Assembly: GCF_900141835.1 (NCBI RefSeq)
Contig: NZ_FQZD01000008.1
Span: 115,184 to 179,183 of the forward strand
Source of the DNA: Propionispora hippei DSM 15287
GTDB taxonomy: Bacteria; Bacillota; Negativicutes; Propionisporales; Propionisporaceae
Length of the DNA: 64,000 bases
Reading direction: 5' to 3'
Both the position numbers and the translations under genes were made by a program. Below are positions 1 to 8,843 of the stretch, piece by piece (the stretch's first letter is position 1; each line of letters starts with the position of its first letter). The notes beneath the pieces were generated by a model that was not told the origin of the DNA, did no database searches, and saw only the letters and a program-made list of their open reading frames with translations.

Positions 1-1
1 T

Positions 2-370
2 TATCAGATGAAGCACTTTAACAGCCATTTTAAAGCGCTAAGGCAGCAGGGAAGAGTGGTGGTCGGCCGTTCTAAAGGCCGGTTTGTCGCCGGCGTGGTG
101 GTGCTGTTCTGTCTGGACGGGCAGGGACGAATTATCAAAGCGGAAAGGATGGCCGGCGTATCCAGCTTTGCCCGGCTGCGGTCCTTTTCCCTGTTTGATG
201 GTTGTGACTTGTTTAATCTGCCGGACAATCCGGTCGGGGCATCCGGGCCGGATAAGCAAACCTGGAAGGCTGTTCTAAACGCGGTGGAAAACTACCGGTC
301 GTTTATGGAAGCAAATAACCACGCAAGCAGGGAGGTGAAGCCGGCCGCAGGTGAACAAGTAACTGCCTAA
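2..370 (+). CDS. srlM: glucitol operon activator GutM/SrlM, 5' truncated
   Basis: The reading frame is open from base 2, so the gene begins outside the window; the ATG at 8 is probably internal. The visible part carries the GutM signature: a basic stretch (HFKALRQQGRVVVGRSKGRF), then a small hydrophobic strand and a conserved GVSSFARLRSF-like segment. Family members are about 120 residues with an N-terminal membrane helix, which is the part missing here. GutM proteins are accessory regulators of glucitol PTS operons, and this one lies 42 bp upstream of srlA in the same orientation. The C-terminal 20 residues look disordered. The identification rests on these motifs and on the flanking glucitol-specific PTS genes. 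Confidence 0.8.
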   Translation, partial: YQMKHFNSHFKALRQQGRVVVGRSKGRFVAGVVVLFCLDGQGRIIKAERMAGVSSFARLRSFSLFDGCDLFNLPDNPVGASGPDKQTWKAVLNAVENYRSFMEANNHASREVKPAAGEQVTA

Positions 371-412
371 CCGTAATCATACAATATGAATTCAGAAGGA
401 GAGAAGAATGGT

Positions 413-979
413 ATGGATACTCTAATTTGGCTCGCGACAGGTTTTATCGGTATGTTTGATGCCGGCGCCAAGGTATTCGTCGGTATGTTTTCCGGAATTG
501 TTCCTAAATTAATCATGCTGCTGGTGGCGATGAATGCGCTCATCCGCTTTGTCGGACAGGAAAAGGTGGAGAAGCTGGCTCATATGTGCGGCGGCAATCC
601 GCTTTCCCGTTATCTGATTCTGCCGGTAGTTGGCACCTTTTTCTTCTGCAATCCGATGACCTTATCCTTAGGCAAATTCATGCCGGAAAAATACAAACCC
701 AGCTATTATGCGGCCGGCTCCTTTTCCTGCCACACGCTGAACGGTCTGTTTCCCCATGTTAATCCCGGTGAACTGTTTGTTTTCCTGGGCATTGCTGCCG
801 GTATCACCCAGTTGGGTCTGCCTACCGTTGATCTGGCTGTCCGTTACTTCCTGGTGGGTGTGGTGACCAACTTTTTCCGGGGCTGGGTTACCGACTTTAC
901 GACAGCCTATGTGGAGAAACAGCAGGGTATCCAGCTCAAAACCGAGGTTACCACAACACAATCGGGGCTAAACGCCTAG
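413..979 (+). CDS. srlA: PTS glucitol/sorbitol transporter subunit EIIC
   Basis: A membrane protein of 188 residues with several hydrophobic helices and the typical EIIC-glucitol motif around [19 protein letters not shown]. It forms the sugar channel of the glucitol PTS together with the membrane part of SrlE; uptake is coupled to phosphorylation to glucitol 6-phosphate. The ATG at 413 is preferred over the one at 386 because AAGGAG at 396-401 lies 11 bases before it and the family begins with a short MDxLIxLA segment. srlE follows 16 bp downstream. Confidence 0.9.
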   Translation: MDTLIWLATGFIGMFDAGAKVFVGMFSGIVPKLIMLLVAMNALIRFVGQEKVEKLAHMCGGNPLSRYLILPVVGTFFFCNPMTLSLGKFMPEKYKPSYYAAGSFSCHTLNGLFPHVNPGELFVFLGIAAGITQLGLPTVDLAVRYFLVGVVTNFFRGWVTDFTTAYVEKQQGIQLKTEVTTTQSGLNA

Positions 980-995
980 AAGGGAGCAAACAAAG

Positions 996-1982
996 ATGGC
1001 AAACTATCATTCGATAACCGTTACAGCCGGCAGAGGCGGCTTCGGAGGACCTTTAGTGATTACGCCTGATGAAACCAAAAATAAAGTGGTCAATATTACC
1101 GGCGGGGTTATATCGCCGGTGGCGCAGCGGATTGCCGAACTGAGCGGCTGCACGCTGGTGGACGGGTTTAAAACCAAAGTGCCTGATCAGGAAATTGCCT
1201 GCGTCATTATCGATTGCGGCGGCACACTGCGCTGCGGCATTTATCCGCAAAAACGCATTCCCACTATCAATCTGATGCCGTCCGGCCCCAGCGGCCCTTT
1301 GGCCGAGTATATTAAAGCAGACATTTACGTGTCGGACGTCAAAGAGGACAATGTACAGCAAAGCGGCGAAGGGGTGCAGGCGCCGGTCTACCAGACAGCG
1401 CCGGTCAAACAGCCGAAATATGACACCAGCAAAAAGATCAGCCAGCAAAGCGGCGGTTTCATGGCTAAGATCGGCAAATTTATGGGCTCGATTACCGGCA
1501 CGTTTTATCAGGCCGGCCGGGACACTATCAATACCATTATGCGGACTATCCTACCCTTCATGGCCTTTGTCTGCATGCTGATTGGCGTGGTGTTGAGCAC
1601 CGGTGTGGGCGATGCCTTCGCTAAAATGCTGACGCCGCTGGCCGGCACGGTACAAGGTCTGTTGCTCCTATCGGTGATTTGCTCCTTCCCGCTGCTCTCT
1701 CCATTCCTCGGGCCAGGGGCGGTTATTGCCCAGGTTATCGGTGTTCTGGTGGGCGTGGAAATTGGCAAGGGAACCGTTCCTCCCCATCTGGCTTTGCCGG
1801 CGCTGTTCGCTATCAACTCTCAGGCAGCCTGCGACTTTATTCCGGTAGGCCTGGGGTTGGCGGAAGCCGAGGCGGAAACGGTGGAAGTCGGCGTGCCGTC
1901 GGTGCTGTATTCCCGGTTTATTACCGGTCCGACTACGGTATTTATCGCCTGGCTGGCAAGCTTCGGGTTGTATTCCAATTAG
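996..1982 (+). CDS. srlE: PTS glucitol/sorbitol transporter subunit EIIBC
   Basis: 328 residues. The N-terminal EIIB domain (about 1-120) contains the [14 protein letters not shown] motif with Cys74 and Cys80, one of which is the phosphoryl carrier in this family. A charged linker (about 120-175) leads to a C-terminal membrane domain with several helices (about 180-325). SrlE receives phosphate from SrlB and passes it to the incoming polyol. AGGGAG lies 8 bases before the ATG. The gene ends 17 bp before a strong hairpin, after which srlB follows. Confidence 0.92.
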   Translation: MANYHSITVTAGRGGFGGPLVITPDETKNKVVNITGGVISPVAQRIAELSGCTLVDGFKTKVPDQEIACVIIDCGGTLRCGIYPQKRIPTINLMPSGPSGPLAEYIKADIYVSDVKEDNVQQSGEGVQAPVYQTAPVKQPKYDTSKKISQQSGGFMAKIGKFMGSITGTFYQAGRDTINTIMRTILPFMAFVCMLIGVVLSTGVGDAFAKMLTPLAGTVQGLLLLSVICSFPLLSPFLGPGAVIAQVIGVLVGVEIGKGTVPPHLALPALFAINSQAACDFIPVGLGLAEAEAETVEVGVPSVLYSRFITGPTTVFIAWLASFGLYSN

Positions 1983-1998
1983 TTTAGAATGTCAATAT

Positions 1999-2040
1999 GG
2001 CAATGAAGGTAGCAGGTTTATACCTTCATTGCCATTTTTA
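1999..2040 (+). terminator. intra-operon hairpin between srlE and srlB
   Basis: A perfect 13-bp inverted repeat (GGCAATGAAGGTA, 9-base loop, TACCTTCATTGCC) is followed by ATTTTTA. It has the form of a rho-independent terminator but lies inside the glucitol operon, so it may lower the level of the downstream genes relative to srlA-srlE. Confidence 0.75.
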
Positions 2041-2075
2041 TCGGAATGAGCATATAGATTGGGAGGATGGTTTCA

Positions 2076-2438
2076 ATGTCACTCGTGTATCAGACTAGGG
2101 TTACGGGAATTGGCGAACTGGCGGCGGTTTTTTCCGGTGAAAAAATGATTATTCTGTTCAAGGATAATGCGCCGGAGGAATTGGCTGACTATTGCATCCT
2201 GCACAGCGGCAATACTATGTATGGATCAATTCAGGCCGGTGACTGGCTGCGGATTGGCGATAAGGAATTTCGCATTACGTTTGTCGGCGACGAAGTGGAG
2301 CAGAATCTTAGCAATTTGGGACATATTACGCTCCGGTTTGACGGACAGACGGACGGCCTGGGCGGCAGTGTGTATCTGGAAGACAGTGAACTGCCGCAGC
2401 TTCAGGTGGGAGATTGCATTTCCGTCGCAAGGAAATAA
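2076..2438 (+). CDS. srlB: PTS glucitol/sorbitol transporter subunit EIIA
   Basis: 120 residues matching the whole EIIA-glucitol family: a VYQTRVTGIGE start, an ADYCILH segment whose histidine aligns with the phosphorylated His of SrlB, and LGHITLRFDG near the C-terminus. The cytoplasmic protein takes phosphate from HPr and gives it to SrlE. The ATG at 2076 is preferred to the ATG at 2067 because GGGAGG at 2061-2066 leaves 9 bases before 2076 but none before 2067. Confidence 0.92.
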   Translation: MSLVYQTRVTGIGELAAVFSGEKMIILFKDNAPEELADYCILHSGNTMYGSIQAGDWLRIGDKEFRITFVGDEVEQNLSNLGHITLRFDGQTDGLGGSVYLEDSELPQLQVGDCISVARK

Positions 2439-2546
2439 GGCAGTCGGGCGAAAAAAATTCTCGCCGGCCCGGTACGCTTATTTAATTAGCAGGGTTTCTG
2501 GTTCAAGGTCCGAATCTTTAATCTTAAAAGGAGTGATGAGGGACCG

Positions 2547-3824
2547 ATGAAAACCAGAGCACTTAGACTGTATGGAAAACAGGATTTACGTTTAGACGAA
2601 TTTGAACTGCCCCCATTGCGGGACGATGAAATATTGGCCAGAGTAATTACCGACAGTGTATGCATGTCGACCTATAAGACGGTGCTGCAGGGGAGCGAGC
2701 ACCGTAGGGTTCCCAAGGATATTGCGAAAAATCCCATCATTGTCGGCCATGAATGCTGCGGCGAGATTCTGGCTGTGGGGAAGAAATGGCAGGCTAAGTA
2801 CAAGGCAGGCGGCAGGTTTGCCATTCAGCCTACGCTGAACTATCAGGGAAGCCCTTTCGGACCCGGGTATTCATACCGGTTTGTCGGCGGCAATGCGACC
2901 TATATCGTGATTCCCAACGAAGTGATGGAAATGGACTGTCTGCTCAATTTTAAAGGCGACGCCTATTTTAAGGGATCGCTGGCCGAGCCATTGTCTTCCA
3001 TTGTGGCTGCCTGCAAGGCCAGCTACCATACGGTGGAAGGCAGCTACCGGCACGAAATGGGTATTAAGCCTAAGGGCAATATGATTATTTTAAACGGGTC
3101 CGGTCCGATGGGTTTTCTGGCCGTCGATTATGCCATTCATGCCGAACGCAAACCGGAGCTGCTGGTGGTAACAGGAACTAATGAAGCAAAGCTCAGCCGG
3201 GCCCGGCGCTATAACTCGGTTAAGAAGGCGGCGGAGCACGGCATTACTCTGGTCTATGCCAATACCGGACAGGTCGGTGATGTAAAGAAACATCTGCTGG
3301 AGCTTACGGCAGGCCAGGGCTATGACGATGTATTTGTCTATGCGCCGTTAAAGGAAAGTGCCGAGCTGGGCGGCGCGCTATTAGGCAAGGATGGCTGCCT
3401 CAATTTTTTTGCCGGACCGACAGATAAGAGTTTTACGGCCGAGTTGAACTACTATGATATTCACTACCGCGGCACCCATGTGGTCGGCACCAGCGGCGGC
3501 TATCCGGAGGATATGAAGGAAGCCCTGGCGCTGATTGAAGAGGGGCTGATTAATCCGGCGACCATTGTGACCCATATCGGCGGCTTGAACAGTGCAAAGG
3601 ATACCATTTTGAACTTGCCAGCTATTGATGGCGGCAAGAAGCTGATCTATAGCGGTATAGACCTGGAACTGACGCCACTCAGTGCGTTTGCCGAGTTAGG
3701 AAAAAGTCAGCCGCTCTTTCGCGGACTGCAGGCCATTTTGGAGCGGAACGACGACCTGTGGTGCGCCGAAGCCGAAGCCTATCTGCTGCAGCATGCTTTG
3801 GCTGGATTGAGAGAACGAAAATAA
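2547..3824 (+). CDS. sorE: zinc-type dehydrogenase, L-sorbose-1-phosphate reductase (SorE)-like
   Basis: 425 residues of the medium-chain dehydrogenase family. The N-terminus (KTRALRLYGKQDLRLDEFELP), the catalytic zinc loop GHECCGEILAVGKKW, the LNGSGPMGFLAVDYA nucleotide-binding turn and GCLNFFAGPTDK resemble L-sorbose-1-phosphate reductase more than the short-chain sorbitol-6-phosphate dehydrogenase SrlD. SorE interconverts L-sorbose 1-phosphate and glucitol 6-phosphate with NAD(P)H. No srlD is visible nearby, so this enzyme may serve as the operon's polyol-phosphate dehydrogenase; that substrate assignment is inference. AAAGGAG precedes the ATG. Confidence 0.75.
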   Translation: MKTRALRLYGKQDLRLDEFELPPLRDDEILARVITDSVCMSTYKTVLQGSEHRRVPKDIAKNPIIVGHECCGEILAVGKKWQAKYKAGGRFAIQPTLNYQGSPFGPGYSYRFVGGNATYIVIPNEVMEMDCLLNFKGDAYFKGSLAEPLSSIVAACKASYHTVEGSYRHEMGIKPKGNMIILNGSGPMGFLAVDYAIHAERKPELLVVTGTNEAKLSRARRYNSVKKAAEHGITLVYANTGQVGDVKKHLLELTAGQGYDDVFVYAPLKESAELGGALLGKDGCLNFFAGPTDKSFTAELNYYDIHYRGTHVVGTSGGYPEDMKEALALIEEGLINPATIVTHIGGLNSAKDTILNLPAIDGGKKLIYSGIDLELTPLSAFAELGKSQPLFRGLQAILERNDDLWCAEAEAYLLQHALAGLRERK

Positions 3825-3839
3825 GAGGAGGCGGTCAGA

Positions 3840-4706
3840 CTGAGGCGAGACGGTGGAGTGTGGCGCTTTTACAGTCCTGCCGTACTGCCGGCAACGGCAG
3901 AATACATGGCGGCAGACCGGGTGGTTCGGCTTAATCCGGCGCTTATTACCCTGTTGGACGGCCGTATTGATGCGGTACCGGTGACTGTATTGCAACAGGA
4001 AGTGACAGAGCAGGTACGACATTTATTCTCCCGCAGGAAAGTCATGACCTTTCATTGCGACATTAATTTTCCCGATTACGGCGGGTTTGGTGAACCGGCC
4101 CCCTGTAGCAATCAGGCGGTGTTTACTCCGGATTTTCTGGCCGGGCTGGCGGCGGATATCCGCTGCCAGGGCGGCTATCTTAATCTGCATATGTTGACCG
4201 ACCGGCCGCTGGAACGCTGGCGGGAGTACCAAGGTGTCTCGCCGGCTGCCGTGTGCTATCAACTGGATGCGGTGCCCGATCCTGTGTATCACCGGCAGTT
4301 GCTGGACAGTATCAATGAGCAAGGCAGCTGCGCCAGCCCGGTGATTGAAATTTTCGGTTCTGACAGCCGGCCGGCCCGAGCGCCAGCGGACACATTTTCT
4401 CAGGTTCAGCCATTTTTGAGGGAACTGCCGATGCTGACCTTTCAGGCCGAAGCCACGGCAGCCCGTTCAAGCTTTGCGGCCGGTGGCCTGGCTTCATTTG
4501 CAGTTAAAGAATACATCGCTTATTATCAAGAACGCTATAATGGTGCCATCCAGCTGCAGGGTGGCGTCAAACCGGGAACGATACGGGATGCCGCCGCGTT
4601 AGGCGCAGACTTTCTCGTCTGCGGCACAGCCATCTTTCGGAGCGGAACGAACAGCCCGGCGGAGATGGTTGATCGGCTGCTGTGGGAATTGGCCGCCGAG
4701 AAATAA
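3840..4706 (+). CDS. ribulose-phosphate 3-epimerase-like TIM-barrel protein
   Basis: About 288 residues. The C-terminal part has the pattern of the ribulose-5-phosphate 3-epimerase family: IQLQGGVKPGTIRDAAALGADFLVCGTAIF resembles the phosphate-binding GGV-N-T...G-D loops. FHCDINFPDYGGFG may correspond to the catalytic Asp/metal region. It is longer than a standard Rpe (about 220). The first ordinary start is GTG at 3858, which has no usable ribosome binding site; GAGGAGG at 3825-3831 instead points to a CTG codon at 3840, 8 bases downstream and in frame. It could act on a ketose phosphate made from the transported polyol. Confidence 0.6.
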   Translation: MRRDGGVWRFYSPAVLPATAEYMAADRVVRLNPALITLLDGRIDAVPVTVLQQEVTEQVRHLFSRRKVMTFHCDINFPDYGGFGEPAPCSNQAVFTPDFLAGLAADIRCQGGYLNLHMLTDRPLERWREYQGVSPAAVCYQLDAVPDPVYHRQLLDSINEQGSCASPVIEIFGSDSRPARAPADTFSQVQPFLRELPMLTFQAEATAARSSFAAGGLASFAVKEYIAYYQERYNGAIQLQGGVKPGTIRDAAALGADFLVCGTAIFRSGTNSPAEMVDRLLWELAAEK

Positions 4707-4732
4707 AAAACAATAGTAAAGTAAAATATAGG

Positions 4733-4773
4733 AAACCACGCATGAGGAATTAAGTCCACTGCGTGGTTTTTCT
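4733..4773 (+). terminator. rho-independent terminator of the glucitol operon
   Basis: AAACCACGCA and TGCGTGGTTT form a 10-bp perfect stem followed by TTTCT. It lies 27 bp after the epimerase-like gene and ends the glucitol operon. Between here and the sigma-54 site at 5000 no gene is seen; the stretch is AT-rich. Confidence 0.85.
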
Positions 4774-4999
4774 ATGTTCTGGAGGAGTTTACATATTTCT
4801 TATAACTGAGAACTTGGTATAATGTAATTTAGTTATGTTCTGGATGAAAATGGAATTTTATCATAGCCATATCATACACTGCGTTTTTGTAAAGCAACGC
4901 CTGCCGGAAACTGTATGAAGATTTCGGAAAATGTAAGCCGCCATACGAACAGGCCGGTAAATGGCTTTGCGACGGGAAAAAGTAATTTGTGTTTTTGTA

Positions 5000-5014
5000 T
5001 GGCACGGCATTTGC
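5000..5014 (+). promoter_or_regulatory. sigma-54 (-24/-12) promoter upstream of the first activator
   Basis: TGGCAC-N5-TTGC (5000-5014) matches the sigma-54 consensus, with GG and GC 12 bases apart. Transcription would start near 5026, about 20 bases before the ATG of the activator gene. The activator and the PTS genes behind it would then form one sigma-54-dependent, self-activated unit. Confidence 0.85.
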
Positions 5015-5045
5015 AAAGTATAGTTAAGAGAAGAGAGGTCATGAA

Positions 5046-7934
5046 ATGGATTTAAAGGAAAAGCTGGTAAACATTATACGGTCGGAAAATCCCAAGGACC
5101 CTTTTACCGATGTGCGTTTGGCTAAAATGCTGTCCACCACCCGGGAGACGGTGACCATGCTGCGCAAGGAGCTTTCCCTGGGCAATTCGCGGGAACGGCG
5201 TAAACCGTACCTAAAGAAAGCCATCGAGGAGTTGTTCCGGCAAAGCAGTAAAATGACGGTGGCTGAGGCGACTAAGCGATTGATGGAACGGGGTTTTGAC
5301 ATCTCCCGCCATGTAGTGGAAGAGCTGCTCAGGGAGACGGGCATTCCGGCACCGGTGGAGGAGGCTTGTGTCAGGGATACGGTCAATCCGTTTCAGGCAC
5401 TGGTCGGCTGCCACGGCAGTCTGGAAAAACCGGTCAATCAGGCCAAGTCGGCCATTTTGTACCCTCCCTTTGGACTGCCTACGCTGATTATTGGGGAAAG
5501 CGGGGTGGGAAAAACCCAGTTTGCCGAATGTATGTATAATTTTGCCAGGCAGAAACAGGTGATTGCCGACGACAGGCCGTTTATTGTATTCAACTGCGCC
5601 GACTATGGCGACAATCCGCAGTTACTGCTGTCCTTGCTGTATGGCTATAAGAAGGGGGCTTTTACCGGCGCCGACAGTGACACGGAAGGTTTAGTTGAGC
5701 AGGCCCATAACGGAGTGCTGTTTTTGGATGAAATCCACCGGTTGCCACCTAAAGGGCAGGAGATCCTGTTTTCCATTCTTGACCGGGGGCAGTTTCGGCG
5801 GCTGGGAGAAACCAAGGATGAACGGCGGGTCAATATCATCTTTATCGGTGCCACTACGGAAAATATTGAGTCCAGCCTGCTGCTCAGCTTCCGGCGGCGC
5901 ATTCCGATGATCATTTCGATTCCTTCGCTTCAGCAGCGTTCGTTCTTGGAAAAGGTGGAGATTATTTACGACTTCTTTCAACAGGAGTGCAGCCGGGTCA
6001 ATGAAAAGGTGTTCGTCGAGGCCAAGGTGATTGAAATCCTGTCACTGAAACGGTTTGGCGGCAATATCGGTCAGCTAAAGAGTACCATTCAGGTGATCTG
6101 CGCCAGGGCATTTATGAAATACATTGGCAAAAATGAGGAGTTTATCAGCATTGGCTACGAGGATGTGCTGGAGACCAACACTATGCAGCAGGATTTTGCC
6201 CTGGAGGATGTCAATGTGGTGAAAGTCCGCAAGTACATCCAGGATATGATGTTTATTCCTTTCCTTAATAATAAAGCCAGCTTCATCAAGCACATGCAGG
6301 AAGGCTCTTACTCGCTGCCGGAGGACTTTTACCGGCAGATGGAACAGAAATACAAAGAACTGACCAAGTTTAATATGGACTCCCGGGAAGTGGAAGAGAT
6401 TCTGTGGAGTTTCATTATCAACAAGTTCAATAATCTGGAATTAAGCGGCAATACCAAGTCCAAGTATGTTTCGCTCAACGAGCTGGTCAATATTGTGGAT
6501 AAGGACATTATTGAGCTGGTTAAGGAACTGCGGCTGCAGCTCATCCAGGAGCGGCTGTACCATGATGTGAACGAAAGCATTTTTACTCATTTGGCCATTC
6601 ACTTGGAGGAAACGGTCAAACGCATCCGGCTGAAGCAGCAGATCATCAATATCAACCTGCCTAAGATCAAACAGGACTTTTCACGGGAGTATCAGTTGGC
6701 GGTGCAGTTTGCCGGACAACTGGCAGCACGCAAGCAACTGGAGCTGGTGGAGGATGAAATCGGCTTTATTGCCATGTATATTAAGGCCGCTATTGAGAAA
6801 AAGCCCTTTGAAAACCGGGTCAGTGTCGTGGTGGTATCTCATGGACGCATTGCCACCGAGATTGTTACGGTGGTCAAGGAATTGCTGGGGGTGCAGTTCC
6901 CGGTGGCTATCGATATGCCGCTCAATGAGGCGCCTTCCATTATCTATGAAAAGATTATCGGCATATCCCAAATTATTGATGAGGGAAAGGGCATTCTTTT
7001 CCTGGTTGATATGGGTTCACTAACCAATGTGGGCAAGATCGTCACAGACAAGCTGGCGATTCCCACCCGGACACTGGACAGGGTGGATCTGGTAACGGTG
7101 ATTGAGGCCGTTCGCAAGGCGTCCATCCCGGAAAACGAGCTGGACGAAATTTACTCCAGCCTGCTCAAATCCCGTTATAATTATCCGGTTTTGACCATTA
7201 ATGAACCGGCCCGGCCGTTGGCGCTGGTGGCGGTCTGCCTGACCGGTGAGGGTACAGCCTGCCATATCCGGCGGCTGCTGGAGGAGAAGTATCCCGGGGT
7301 AACGGTTTTCCAGGTCGGGGCGATGGATGAGCAGCTAAAAAACAAGTTGGTCGAGATCCAGCAGAATTATCAAATTCTGGCCCTGATCGGTACCATCAAC
7401 CCGGAAATTGAAGGGCTCCATTTCATCGTCTATGAGCCGGGCATGGCCAAAGCGGGTATCCGCGAACTGGATTATGTGCTGGCGGCGCAGCAGGTGGATG
7501 AACTGGCGGGCTTTTCCAAGGACGATCTGATCGTGTTTGAGTCGGACGCCCGTTCGCAGAAGGAACTAATTGAGGTCATGTGCCTGCTGATGATCAACAA
7601 AGGCTATGTCCGGAAGGAATTTTTAGAATCGGTATTCCGGCGGGAGGCTATCGCCCCTACCTTTATGAAGGGCGGCATTGCCTTTCCCCATGGCGATTCG
7701 CTGGCCGTACATAAATCGGCCATCGTGGTTGCCAGGCTGAAGCAGCCTATTATCTGGGGCAGCGGCCCGGTCGAAATGGCTTGTTTACCGGCCTTTAAGG
7801 TGAATGATAAGAAGATGGTCAAGGGGATTTTGCGGCCATTCCTAAAAATGCAGCTGATTGACAGTTTGAAACAAAGCAAAAATATGCTTGAGCTAAAAGA
7901 AACGCTCTATCGGGAGATGCGAAGCAGTTCCTAA
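5046..7934 (+). CDS. LevR-like sigma-54 activator with PTS domains
   Basis: 962 residues. An N-terminal helical region (1-100) probably binds DNA. The AAA+ domain follows, with Walker A GESGVGKT (150-157), the sigma-54 contact loop GAFTGA (204-209) and Walker B FLDEIHR (226-232). A PRD comes next (HLAIHLEE, His515), then an EIIA-mannose-like domain (VSHG, His599), an EIIB-like domain (VCLTGEGT, Cys731), and a C-terminal EIIA-mannitol/fructose-like domain (FPHG, His882). In classical LevR the last domain is a second PRD, so this is a variant architecture. Phosphorylation by PTS partners should tune activity. It overlaps the next frame by the TAATG junction at 7932-7936 and heads a regulator-EIIA-EIIB-EIIC operon. 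Confidence 0.88.
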   Translation: MDLKEKLVNIIRSENPKDPFTDVRLAKMLSTTRETVTMLRKELSLGNSRERRKPYLKKAIEELFRQSSKMTVAEATKRLMERGFDISRHVVEELLRETGIPAPVEEACVRDTVNPFQALVGCHGSLEKPVNQAKSAILYPPFGLPTLIIGESGVGKTQFAECMYNFARQKQVIADDRPFIVFNCADYGDNPQLLLSLLYGYKKGAFTGADSDTEGLVEQAHNGVLFLDEIHRLPPKGQEILFSILDRGQFRRLGETKDERRVNIIFIGATTENIESSLLLSFRRRIPMIISIPSLQQRSFLEKVEIIYDFFQQECSRVNEKVFVEAKVIEILSLKRFGGNIGQLKSTIQVICARAFMKYIGKNEEFISIGYEDVLETNTMQQDFALEDVNVVKVRKYIQDMMFIPFLNNKASFIKHMQEGSYSLPEDFYRQMEQKYKELTKFNMDSREVEEILWSFIINKFNNLELSGNTKSKYVSLNELVNIVDKDIIELVKELRLQLIQERLYHDVNESIFTHLAIHLEETVKRIRLKQQIININLPKIKQDFSREYQLAVQFAGQLAARKQLELVEDEIGFIAMYIKAAIEKKPFENRVSVVVVSHGRIATEIVTVVKELLGVQFPVAIDMPLNEAPSIIYEKIIGISQIIDEGKGILFLVDMGSLTNVGKIVTDKLAIPTRTLDRVDLVTVIEAVRKASIPENELDEIYSSLLKSRYNYPVLTINEPARPLALVAVCLTGEGTACHIRRLLEEKYPGVTVFQVGAMDEQLKNKLVEIQQNYQILALIGTINPEIEGLHFIVYEPGMAKAGIRELDYVLAAQQVDELAGFSKDDLIVFESDARSQKELIEVMCLLMINKGYVRKEFLESVFRREAIAPTFMKGGIAFPHGDSLAVHKSAIVVARLKQPIIWGSGPVEMACLPAFKVNDKKMVKGILRPFLKMQLIDSLKQSKNMLELKETLYREMRSSS

Positions 7935-7978
7935 TGGCGATAGCAGATAAAAAACTACCGGCAAGGAGTGGACACAAT

Positions 7979-8428
7979 ATGTTGGATGCAGATTTATTGG
8001 TGCTTGACCTGGAGGCGGAAACATCGCGGGAGGTCATTGAACATTTGGGCAGGCTGATGAGAGAAAAAGAGTATGTGAAGGACAGCTATGTCGAGGCAGT
8101 GCTGACCAGGGAGAGCACTTTGCCTACGGGCTTATCGATTGGCAATTTTTATGTGGCCATTCCCCATACCGATTCCAATCATGTGAACCGGTCGACCATC
8201 GGGCTGGCGGCACTGAAAAAACCGGTGGCCTTTCATTCGATGATCAATCCGGAGGAGAGTCTGGCGGTGGAGCTGGTCTTTCTCCTGGCGATTAAGGATC
8301 CGGGCATGCAGGTGCAGACATTGAAAAATCTCATGGCCGTATTCCAAAACAAGGAACTGCTTATGGCGTTGAAGGCGGCCAAAACCCGCGAACAGGCGGT
8401 AGAACTTTTACAGTCTCTGGCGGTATGA
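7979..8428 (+). CDS. PTS EIIA subunit, galactitol/fructose type (set 1)
   Basis: 149 residues of the EIIA-2 fold. Motifs include YVKDSYVEAVLTRE, LPTGL and AIPHTD, whose His63 is the expected phosphorylation site. The start at 7979 is supported by AAGGAG (7963-7968) with a 10-base spacer; an upstream in-frame ATG at 7934 would add 15 atypical residues. It should pass phosphate to the EIIB encoded next. Substrate is not determined by sequence; gat-type systems carry hexitols and pentitols. Confidence 0.85.
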   Translation: MLDADLLVLDLEAETSREVIEHLGRLMREKEYVKDSYVEAVLTRESTLPTGLSIGNFYVAIPHTDSNHVNRSTIGLAALKKPVAFHSMINPEESLAVELVFLLAIKDPGMQVQTLKNLMAVFQNKELLMALKAAKTREQAVELLQSLAV

Positions 8429-8508
8429 GTTAAGACGGACAACAGGCAATACGGCTCTTGCGGGCCATGCAAGATAAATATAAAAAAATATAAGGAGCGT
8501 GTTAAAAG

Positions 8509-8817
8509 ATGAGAAGCTTTAATGTATTGTCGGTATGCGGTTCGGGGACAGTGACTTCCTCAATGATTGCCGAAAAGCTGAAGGACGCGATGGAGGAACG
8601 GGGGATCAAAATCACCGCGACCGAGGCTAAGCCGACGGAAGCGATGAATCTGGCCCAGGGAGGGAGGTTTGATTTTATTACCCACACCAGTCCCTTACCG
8701 GACGGCGATTACGGTATACCGACCATCAGCGCTTTTGGTTTTCTTACCGGGTTTGGCGAAGATGAATTTTTGGAAGAGGTGATGAGCGTTATTGAAGGTC
8801 TGGAAGCAAAAAAATAA
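8509..8817 (+). CDS. PTS EIIB subunit, galactitol type (set 1)
   Basis: 102 residues. The N-terminal beta-strand and P-loop VLSVCGSGTVTSSM contain Cys10, the phosphocysteine of the GatB family. Length and the C-terminal SAFGFLTGFGEDEFLEEV helix fit the family. AAGGAGCG lies before the ATG. It lies between EIIA and EIIC genes of the same set. Confidence 0.9.
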   Translation: MRSFNVLSVCGSGTVTSSMIAEKLKDAMEERGIKITATEAKPTEAMNLAQGGRFDFITHTSPLPDGDYGIPTISAFGFLTGFGEDEFLEEVMSVIEGLEAKK

Positions 8818-8843
8818 TTCATTTGGTATGAGGAGGAGAAAAT

